Shown here: piece by piece, positions 54,656 through 61,980 of the stretch | Position numbering within the stretch: the stretch's first letter is position 1 | Layout of the letters: each line of letters begins with the position of its first letter | Source of the DNA: Draconibacterium mangrovi_A | Lineage (GTDB): Bacteria; Bacteroidota; Bacteroidia; Bacteroidales; Prolixibacteraceae | Assembly (NCBI RefSeq): GCF_037646455.1 | Contig: NZ_JBBIXN010000008.1 | Location: forward strand, 62,001 to 126,000 | DNA length: 64,000 nt | Direction of reading: 5' to 3' | Program-made: the position numbers and the translations under genes | The notes under the pieces: model-generated | What the model was told of the DNA's origin: nothing | What the model saw: only the letters and a program-made list of their open reading frames with translations | The model's database searches: none

Positions 54656-57031
54656 TTACTCGTATCTTAAAGACTCAACCGGGTTTCGTGTGGCCGCCCG
54701 CCAGCTGTGCCAGGTTACTGTTATCAGTGCAATTAACAAAGCCAATACTCCTGCCAGTGCAAAAATCCACCAACTCATATTGGTTTTGTAGGCAAAGTTT
54801 TCGAGCCACTTGTTCATGGCATAAAATGCAAGTGGAGTTGCAATAACAAATGCAAAACCCACCCATTTTACAAAGTTCTGGTTTAACAAGCCCAATATTT
54901 CCGAAACTGTAGCACCGTTCACTTTTCGAATGCCGATTTCTTTGGTTCGCTGCTGCGAAATAAACAAGGCTAACGCACTGATTCCGATAATACTGATGAG
55001 TACCCCGATGGTTGAAAATGCAAAAAGGATGCGACTCAAAATAGTTTCCGCTTTGTATTGCTGAGCAATTTTTTCATCGATAAAAAAGTAGTCAAGTTCC
55101 TGACTGGGGTAATATTCATTCCAGGTGTTTTTTATTGCTTCCATGCCGGAATGCAGGTTGTTAATTCGTACGTGCGTAAAACGTGCCCGGTGTCCGCCTT
55201 CATCAAGCCAAAAAGCAAAATCTCCAATGCTTTCATGCGCCGAACTGTAATTAAAATCTTCAGCAACTCCGATATAATTAATACGTGTTTGTCCGGGCTC
55301 CAACGGCTGTGCATTTGAATAGGCCAAAAGATTTTCCATGCTGCCGTGTTTCTCCATCAATCGCTGGAACAAATGATTGTTGATCACCATTCCGCGCACG
55401 GTATCGGCATCCGGTTCTATCCAGTTACGAATGAGTTTTATATTCATGGTTTTGAGGTAGTCGTAATTGGCAAAAACAAATTCAGCAGTTCCTTCAATTC
55501 CCAATCCACTGAGCCGCATTCCCTGTGCAGGATAACCAAAATGTTGCGCCGTCATTCCTACCGAAACCACCTGGCTTTGTTTTTCCAATTCGCGGGCAAA
55601 AACAGCCGGATCTTTCGAGAAATCTTTCAGGTAGAGGACAACCACATTTTCCTTATTAAAACCGAGTGGTTTATTCAAAACAAAACTGATCTGCTTATTC
55701 ACCAGCAACGTTCCTGAAATAAGGATAATAACAATTGTTACCTGCACAACGAGCAAAGATTTCAGCACATAACTGCCGGAAAAATTGTTGCGCCCCGACA
55801 AAATATCGATGGCCGAACTGCGCGCCAATAAAAATACCGCCACAAAAAAGGCAGTGATCAATAGACAGGTGACCAAAACCCCAATTATGGTGAGGTATAC
55901 AACCGGCTCTGAAAAATAAATAGCGAATTCGATCTCAAATAAACGGTTGATCATTGGCTTTAAACTTTCAATCGCCAGTAATGAAATGCCAATAGCCAGC
56001 ACACAAACCAAAAACACTTCCAGTAAAACCTGCTTAACCAACTGGCGTTTCGTTGCTCCTATCGATTTCTTTAGGCCCAGCTCTTTTGAACGTTTTATCA
56101 ATTTAGCGATAGAAAGGTTAGTAAAATTCAACAAAGAAATGGTAAGAATGACAAATGAAATGAGGATAAACAGTCCAATATTTATCTTGCTTGAACTTTC
56201 GCGCAACTCAAAACGGTAATCCGATTTTAAGTGAATATTGTCCATGGGGAATAAGGCGAAACCATATTCCTGCGGGCCGGGTGTTGTTTTCAGACTGCTG
56301 TTATCGTAAAAGGCTGTCACTTTATCAGCGACCAGCTTTGGATCTGCATCTTTTTGAAGTTTGAAATAGTTATACGTCCATTGTATTTTTCGGGCGGGTA
56401 ACGAAGCAAAACGTTCCTGCAATCCCCCCTTTTGAGAGATCAACAATTCGTACCTGAAATGAGTTTTAGGATGTGTATTTCTTACCACTCCACGAATCTC
56501 GTAATCGCCTAAATCTCTTGTATACTGGAGCGCTTCAATTTTTATGGTTTGCCCAACAGGATTTAAGTTTCTGTAGTATTTTCGAGCAAAATCCTCAGTT
56601 ACAAAAACCGTATTTGGTCTCGAAATTTCTGACAAATTTCCCACTACCGGCTCCACCTCAAATAGCTCCATAAAAGCCTCATCAACCGACATAATATTCT
56701 TTTGTGTAAAGGACGTTTCGCCCATTTTTATGGTTCCCTCCTCGCAGTGCGAAAACTGGGTAGCCAACTTTACTTCAGGAATTTCTACTGAAGCCGCATA
56801 AACAATTCCCATACTACGCGCCCATACAGCATTATCTAGCCCTTCGGGAACCGAAGTTACTCGGTATATATTCTGGTGCCCGGTAAAATGTTTATCAAAA
56901 CTTTTTTCGTTTGAAACATGAATAAACAAAACCAGAAATGACGAAATACCAATCACCAATCCAAAGATGTTGATCAGCGAAAAAGCCTTGTCTTTAAAAA
57001 GGCGCCGTATCGTAATTTTAAGGTTGTACAT
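54656..57031 (-). CDS. ABC transporter permease (FtsX/MacB type), copy 2
   Basis: A 791-residue paralogue of copy 1, with the same two-half layout. FtsX motifs are KELGLKKSIGATKRQLVKQ near 314-332 and KEIGIRKVNGATVSEILGL near 705. It ends VTWHSWRAATRNPVESLRYE, an uninterrupted C-terminus that serves as a reference for the orphan tails found after copies 3 and 4. It is the first gene of the ATPase operon. Upstream lie a TAACTTTG -7 box and an inverted repeat. Paralogues are only moderately alike in the N-terminal core, so the copies are probably not redundant. Confidence 0.93.
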   Translation of the reverse strand: MYNLKITIRRLFKDKAFSLINIFGLVIGISSFLVLFIHVSNEKSFDKHFTGHQNIYRVTSVPEGLDNAVWARSMGIVYAASVEIPEVKLATQFSHCEEGTIKMGETSFTQKNIMSVDEAFMELFEVEPVVGNLSEISRPNTVFVTEDFARKYYRNLNPVGQTIKIEALQYTRDLGDYEIRGVVRNTHPKTHFRYELLISQKGGLQERFASLPARKIQWTYNYFKLQKDADPKLVADKVTAFYDNSSLKTTPGPQEYGFALFPMDNIHLKSDYRFELRESSSKINIGLFILISFVILTISLLNFTNLSIAKLIKRSKELGLKKSIGATKRQLVKQVLLEVFLVCVLAIGISLLAIESLKPMINRLFEIEFAIYFSEPVVYLTIIGVLVTCLLITAFFVAVFLLARSSAIDILSGRNNFSGSYVLKSLLVVQVTIVIILISGTLLVNKQISFVLNKPLGFNKENVVVLYLKDFSKDPAVFARELEKQSQVVSVGMTAQHFGYPAQGMRLSGLGIEGTAEFVFANYDYLKTMNIKLIRNWIEPDADTVRGMVINNHLFQRLMEKHGSMENLLAYSNAQPLEPGQTRINYIGVAEDFNYSSAHESIGDFAFWLDEGGHRARFTHVRINNLHSGMEAIKNTWNEYYPSQELDYFFIDEKIAQQYKAETILSRILFAFSTIGVLISIIGISALALFISQQRTKEIGIRKVNGATVSEILGLLNQNFVKWVGFAFVIATPLAFYAMNKWLENFAYKTNMSWWIFALAGVLALLIALITVTWHSWRAATRNPVESLRYE

Positions 57032-57133
57032 TTACTGGTTTTTAAGTGTCCGCTTTTTACCGGTAATTTTGTTTATTAGCCTATTAACCAACTTCGTGCC
57101 TGAATTACTACACGCTGTTGTATAGACACTTAA

Positions 57134-57170
57134 CAAAGTTATGATTTTTATTGTGTCAATTTTTTTGACA
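57134..57170 (-). promoter_or_regulatory. -7 box and inverted repeat before permease copy 2
   Basis: TAACTTTG on the minus strand (57141-57134) matches TAnnTTTG about 100 bases before the ATG. Directly upstream, TGTCAA-N5-TTGACA (57154-57170) is a perfect inverted repeat that would overlap the -33 region, as a repressor or activator site might. Confidence 0.35.
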
Positions 57171-57321
57171 AAAACTGTATAATTTCTTACCACATTAAAA
57201 ATCAACGAGGAAGCTGGAACATTTGTAAAAATCAGATATTTACTACCCTGAGCAACTTTTGCGATACACAAATTAGTTTACTTTTATATCCACAAAATCA
57301 AATTCAGTTAAAATCTTTACG

Positions 57322-58137
57322 ATGAAAACTTTAACCGTTACCATCCTTTTATTTTCAGCATTTCTATCGTCAGCTTACGGGCAAGAGATCAACTTTAAGG
57401 ATTCTCAATGGAAAAACAAAAAGGTAGCTTTTTTAGGAGATTCGATGACGCAAAAATGGGAACGAGACAATACATCACGAACGGTTTACTGGGAATACCT
57501 GACAGAAATGCTGGGCATTGAACCGTATGTGTATGGAATTAGCGGAAACCAGTGGACAGGCATTTATGGACAGGCCTTGAAACTAAAAGAGGAACACGGA
57601 TCGGATGTGGATGCCATCCTGATTTTTGCGGGCACTAACGATTACAACCATAACACTCCTATGGGAAGTTTTTACACCGAAACAGCCAAAGAAACCAATT
57701 TTAACGGGACAATGATTACCCGAAAATACCGGACGCTGAATGAAGATGATGTTACTTTTTGCGGTCGGATCAACAAAGTAATGGCCTTTTTAAAAGCCAA
57801 TTATCCCGACCAGCAGATTATTATAATGACGCCTATTCACCGTGGTTTTGCAACCTTTAACGAAATGAATGTTCAGCCGGAAGAAAGTTTTTCCAACGAT
57901 CTTGGTTTTTACATTGATGACTACGTTACGACCTTAAAAGAAGCGGCTTCAGTTTGGGCTGTTCCACTCATAGACCTTTATTCTATAAGTGGACTTTATC
58001 CAATGGAAGATTCGAATGTAAAGTATTTTATGAACGGCCAAACCGACCGTTTACATCCTAATTCAATGGGGAATTTCCGCCTGGCAAAAACAATTCAGTA
58101 CCAGTTAATGAGCCTGCCGGCAACGTTTGTTGAATGA
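57322..58137 (+). CDS. Secreted SGNH/GDSL hydrolase
   Basis: A 271-residue esterase-like protein. The signal peptide ends SSAYGQE (about 21). The SGNH blocks are GDSM in KVAFLGDSMTQKW (Ser near 42), GISGNQ (block II), ILIFAGTNDYNHN (block III) and the catalytic Asp/His in TDRLHPNSMG. It is not a close copy of the CE12-type esterases in the pectin operon. It is divergent from permease copy 2 and ends 2 bases before the convergent DUF4097 gene. Acyl or acetyl ester hydrolysis at the cell surface is likely; the substrate is unknown. Confidence 0.9.
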   Translation: MKTLTVTILLFSAFLSSAYGQEINFKDSQWKNKKVAFLGDSMTQKWERDNTSRTVYWEYLTEMLGIEPYVYGISGNQWTGIYGQALKLKEEHGSDVDAILIFAGTNDYNHNTPMGSFYTETAKETNFNGTMITRKYRTLNEDDVTFCGRINKVMAFLKANYPDQQIIIMTPIHRGFATFNEMNVQPEESFSNDLGFYIDDYVTTLKEAASVWAVPLIDLYSISGLYPMEDSNVKYFMNGQTDRLHPNSMGNFRLAKTIQYQLMSLPATFVE

Positions 58138-58139
58138 TG

Positions 58140-59141
58140 CTAATCCTCGTAACTGATATTAACATTGCCTCCTGAAGCGTGGGCATAAACGGGGATTCCA
58201 CCTCCGTTCATCTTGCCTTTTACCCGGTCTTTTTCAGAAGTACCCGTAAAGTTATGCAGATCAATATTCACTCTTCCTGAACGCAAATCAAGATCGAGTC
58301 CCAAATTTTCGCCGCCATGAATAACGGCAGAAACTCCTCCACCGCTGGATTGCAGGTATAACTCATCGCTTAAATTGCTAATATTAACCTTAACAGATCC
58401 GCCACTCGATTTGGCTTTAACCATTCCCGCTTCACCCTGCACATAAACACCGCCACCACTGCTACTTGCATCCACGTCGCCATTAATCTCTTCCAATTTT
58501 ACACTGCCACCCGAACTGCGCGCATACACACTTCCTTTGGCTTTTTCAAGCGTTACACCACCGCCACTCGAACTCAGTTTAATATCTCCCTTATGTTTGT
58601 ACACGTGAACACCACCTCCCGATGAGCTTGCTTTTGTTGTCCCACCGGTATTTTCCAGTTTTACTCCACCGCCGCTGCTTGAAAAATCATGCGTTCCTTT
58701 CACTCCTGAAATTTTCAGGCCGCCACCACTTGACGAAACATCACACGACATTTCTTCGGGCACAATTATGGTGAGTGAAATACCTACATTGTTTCTCCAG
58801 AAATTCATTCGCCCCTTGCGTTTAACAACCGCGGTAATAGTCGATCCGCTTTTTGAGAAATCGATATCAAAATCGTCTAAAACCTCATCCAACGAATTAT
58901 CGGACGGGGATAGTACACTTCCGTTTTTTCGTACAAATGCCTGAATTATAACCTGCGACTGATCGTGTGTTTGCACTGTCACGCCACCCCCCGACGATGA
59001 AGCATTGAGTTTTCCCGGCTGGCTTAAATCAAAGGTTTTTGTTATGGTTGGCTGGCCGTCTTTTGCAAATCCATTCAACGAAAGCACAGCGGTTAGTACT
59101 GCAATTATCGCAAATAATTTGAGGTTCTTTTGAGTTTTCAT
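58140..59141 (-). CDS. DUF4097 beta-strand repeat protein
   Basis: A 333-residue secreted protein built from a beta-solenoid of SSGGG turns. The signal peptide covers about 1-26 (VLSLNGFAKDG). From about residue 46 to 275 there are nine SSGG(G/S)(V/L) turns, mostly 15-22 residues apart, for example SSSGGGVTVQ, SSSGGGLKIS, SSSGGGVHVY and SSGGSVKVNI, each followed by two or more beta strands. The family (DUF4097/adhesin-like) is common in Bacteroidota, often beside anti-sigma or permease genes. It is flanked by the permease array here. A structural or surface role is likely; no enzyme site is seen. Confidence 0.9.
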   Translation of the reverse strand: MKTQKNLKLFAIIAVLTAVLSLNGFAKDGQPTITKTFDLSQPGKLNASSSGGGVTVQTHDQSQVIIQAFVRKNGSVLSPSDNSLDEVLDDFDIDFSKSGSTITAVVKRKGRMNFWRNNVGISLTIIVPEEMSCDVSSSGGGLKISGVKGTHDFSSSGGGVKLENTGGTTKASSSGGGVHVYKHKGDIKLSSSGGGVTLEKAKGSVYARSSGGSVKLEEINGDVDASSSGGGVYVQGEAGMVKAKSSGGSVKVNISNLSDELYLQSSGGGVSAVIHGGENLGLDLDLRSGRVNIDLHNFTGTSEKDRVKGKMNGGGIPVYAHASGGNVNISYED

Positions 59142-59233
59142 GATTAGTTTGATTTAATTGTTTAATGTGATTATTAGTTATAAGACGACTTTCTCTCGGA
59201 ATAGTTACTATTATTTTATTCGGTACCCCTAAA

Positions 59234-59247
59234 TCCCCTGAAGGGGA
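59234..59247. repeat. Short hairpin repeat between DUF4097 and permease copy 3
   Basis: TCCCCTGAAGGGGA sits in the context CCCCTAAATCCCCTGAAGGGGACTT. A degenerate copy, CCTAAATCCACTAGAAGGGACTT, occurs at about 52235-52258 between the ATPase and permease copy 1. Similar CCCCTAAATCCCC...GGGGACTT elements are, to my recollection, widespread repeats in Bacteroidota genomes. Confidence 0.45.
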
Positions 59248-59342
59248 CTTATTTGAGCCTATTCTTCAAAATAATTTTTTCCCGCGCCAGTAGCTTTTGT
59301 GGTTCTTTCCTTAGGGAGTCAGAGGGTGCAAAAGCGAATACT

Positions 59343-59429
59343 TTACTCATACCTCAGTGCTTCAACCGGATTACGTGTAGCAGCCCGCTCCCGAGTACTC
59401 GGGACCAGCTCACCGTTAACTTCATTCAT
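59343..59429 (-). pseudogene. Orphan permease C-terminus after permease copy 3
   Basis: Overlapping the stop of copy 3, an ATG at 59429 opens a 28-codon frame ending RAATRNPVEALRYE and then TAA. This tail is the normal end of an FtsX-type permease (copy 2 ends RAATRNPVESLRYE) and has no gene body before it. It begins NEVNGELVPSTRE, encoded partly by the perfect palindrome TCCCGAGTACTCGGGA (59389-59404). It is best read as the original 3' end of a permease whose end has been replaced. Confidence 0.75.
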
Positions 59430-61824
59430 ATCTTAAACTTTCAACAGGATTCTTAACTGCAGCTTTATAACTTTGAAACGAAACGGTTAAAAGCGCAATT
59501 CCCAAAGCCAGCACTCCGGCCAGAGCAAATATCCACCAACTTAAAGTGGTTTTATAGGCAAAGTTTTCCAGCCATTTATTCATGGCGTAGTACGCAACGG
59601 GTGTAGCGATCACAAAAGCGATGATTACCCATTTTACAAAGTCTTTGTTCAGCATTGTAAGTATTTCCGAAATTCTGGCGCCATTGACTTTACGGATGCC
59701 TATCTCTTTTATGCGTTTGCGGCTATCAAATAACGACAGAGCAAAAATGCCAAGACAGGAAATAAATATGGAGCTTCCGGCAAATAATGAAAACACCCGG
59801 CGGAACCGTACCTCGCTTTTGTACATTTCTCCAACGGCCGCATCCAAAAAGCTGATCTCAACCGGGTAATCGGGCGATATTGGCTCACTTACTGATCTAA
59901 TTTTTTCGATTATTTTAATCAGATCTTCTGAAGGGTACGACTTTAAGTTAACCAGGAGATATAAGGACATAAACTCGTTGCGGGGACGATCGTTTGTAAG
60001 TACCAAAGGAACAATAGGCACATCAACCGCATTCAAATGAAAATCTTTCACAACCCCGATTATTTCATGATCAACACTACTGTAGTAAACTGTTTTACCG
60101 ATCGGATTTTCAGAAAGTCCATGTTCCCTGACAAAGGTTTCATTTACCACAATCTTATTTCCTGATGCCGGATTATCAACCCTAAAAAAATCACCTTCAA
60201 GCAAATGAAGATTTAACACATCCAGAATACTTGCATCAGCATACATCCAGTGTACCTCAACTTTCTTGTTCGCATCACCTGCCCCACGTATTTCGCCACC
60301 ATTTACATTAACTCCCGGCCTGCCCGGATAAAACCTTGTAAGCGAGGCATTGCTCACCTCCGGAAGGTTTAAAATCTGTTCCTTTAAGACATCGCTTTTT
60401 GAGTACAACTGGTTATTCAATTTAATGGCAATCCGGTTTTCGTCGTCGAAACCTACCGTTGAAAAACCAAATTTTATTTGTTTAAATACAAATAGTGTAA
60501 AAGCAATTAATAGAATAGCAATGGAAAACTGAACTGCTACATTTAGGCGTTGTAACGAAAATTTCCGCTTCCCTTTCGAAGTTATGTCTTTTATTAAATC
60601 GATTGATTTTACACTTGACTGCCGTATGGCCGGAACAACGCACACCAAAAATCCAATCAGAATTACTGAGAGCATGCTTGCCCCAATAAATAAAGGTGAA
60701 AGAAAGTTACTGACTTGAATGTCCAGTCCCATCAAATCAGAAATAAATGGTATTACAGCAATTGAAATAAGAAATGCGAGAATACTTGCCCCCAAAAAGA
60801 CAAACTGCGCTTCAGCAATAATACCTGCAAAAATTTGCCTTCGGTTTGCTCCTATCAGTTTCTGCAAGCCGGTTTGTTTAGCGGTTTCCAAACGTTGCGA
60901 AGAAGAAATATTAATGTAATTGATGAGTGCAATAAACAGGATCAATCCGGCAACCACTAATAAAATAAAGAGTTGTGACCTGTTTCCTTGTTTTATGTAT
61001 GGTAAGAATCCAAGCACTTTAGTTAATCCGCACACATGCAGATATACTTTTGAGATGGGCATTAATCTCATTGTTATGCGTTCGTGGTAGTCTTCGGGGA
61101 AAAGTGAAGTAATTTTGTCGGAAAGCTGTTCTGAATTGCTGTTCTTTTTAAGTTTCACGAAGGTTAAAAAATTTCGTTGTCCCCAATTGCTGTAATCCCC
61201 TTCGCTGTAATCGTAATTAACGATTTTTATGGTTGAAGACGGAGAAATAGCTTTTACGGACAAAAACGACTGGCTTTCGACAGGCTCAATAATTGCGGTA
61301 ATAATTAAAGGGTATTTTTGATTCAGCAGAACTGTTTCTCCAACGGCTTTTGTGGTACCAAATATCTTTTCGGCTTCAGATTTTTCCAATACCAGCGACA
61401 TCGGATCCCTCAACGCTTTTTCAAGATTCCCTTCCAAACATTTGTAGTTGAAAAAGTCGAAAAACGATTCATCGGCATAAACAAGGTCGGTTGTAATCGG
61501 ATCGCGGCCTTCGGTATTAAAAGTTGCCGGCAGCCAGGAATTACGAATTCTGAGCGTATTCTGAACTTCGGCAACACTTAAATCAATATTTCCTTTCAAA
61601 ACACCCGGTGTTAATCCACCGTAAGTATCAATTTGCTTTTCGTTGTACAAAAAATAAATTCGATCGCCGTCAATGTGGTGTGTATCTGCCGAAAATTCGG
61701 TGAAACAATAAACTGATAATATAAAAACCAATGTAAGGCTTACCGATAATCCGACAAAATTGATCAGGTAAGTTAAAGGCTTATTCCTGATGTTCCGAAT
61801 TAATAATTTTATCGATTGTTTCAT
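59422..61824 (-). CDS. ABC transporter permease (FtsX/MacB type), copy 3
   Basis: An 800-residue two-half permease. The first half has IGANRRQIFAGIIAEAQFVF near 320-340, and the second has KEIGIRKVNGARISEILTML near 715 (preceded by DSRKRI where its neighbours have SQQRT). The end is SFQSYKAAVKNPVESLRYE. Its last 80-130 bases are almost identical to those of copy 4, while the upstream periplasmic domains differ strongly, which suggests gene conversion of the 3' end. The stop codon overlaps the small orphan tail ORF. No ATPase gene is adjacent; it may use the ATPase at 51455. Confidence 0.92.
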   Translation of the reverse strand: MKQSIKLLIRNIRNKPLTYLINFVGLSVSLTLVFILSVYCFTEFSADTHHIDGDRIYFLYNEKQIDTYGGLTPGVLKGNIDLSVAEVQNTLRIRNSWLPATFNTEGRDPITTDLVYADESFFDFFNYKCLEGNLEKALRDPMSLVLEKSEAEKIFGTTKAVGETVLLNQKYPLIITAIIEPVESQSFLSVKAISPSSTIKIVNYDYSEGDYSNWGQRNFLTFVKLKKNSNSEQLSDKITSLFPEDYHERITMRLMPISKVYLHVCGLTKVLGFLPYIKQGNRSQLFILLVVAGLILFIALINYINISSSQRLETAKQTGLQKLIGANRRQIFAGIIAEAQFVFLGASILAFLISIAVIPFISDLMGLDIQVSNFLSPLFIGASMLSVILIGFLVCVVPAIRQSSVKSIDLIKDITSKGKRKFSLQRLNVAVQFSIAILLIAFTLFVFKQIKFGFSTVGFDDENRIAIKLNNQLYSKSDVLKEQILNLPEVSNASLTRFYPGRPGVNVNGGEIRGAGDANKKVEVHWMYADASILDVLNLHLLEGDFFRVDNPASGNKIVVNETFVREHGLSENPIGKTVYYSSVDHEIIGVVKDFHLNAVDVPIVPLVLTNDRPRNEFMSLYLLVNLKSYPSEDLIKIIEKIRSVSEPISPDYPVEISFLDAAVGEMYKSEVRFRRVFSLFAGSSIFISCLGIFALSLFDSRKRIKEIGIRKVNGARISEILTMLNKDFVKWVIIAFVIATPVAYYAMNKWLENFAYKTTLSWWIFALAGVLALGIALLTVSFQSYKAAVKNPVESLRYE

Positions 61825-61893
61825 AACTCATTTTTTATTCGTTTTCAATTGTTTCTATCCCGACTATTCTGTTGGGATCTCCGCATTAAGAAA

Positions 61894-61980
61894 CTATTCG
61901 TATCTTAATGCTTCGACAGGATTTCGGGTAGCCGCCCGCTCCCGAGTACTCAGTACCAGCTCGCCGTTAACTTCATTCAT
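61894..61980 (-). pseudogene. Orphan permease C-terminus after permease copy 4
   Basis: As after copy 3, an ATG at 61980 overlapping the stop of copy 4 opens a 28-codon frame, here beginning NEVNGELVLSTRE and ending RAATRNPVEALRYE then TAG. The palindrome is decayed (TCCCGAGTACTCAGTA, 61940-61955). Compared with the first orphan tail, nearly all differences after the palindrome are silent, as expected if the two tails once belonged to different functional permeases. Confidence 0.75.
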
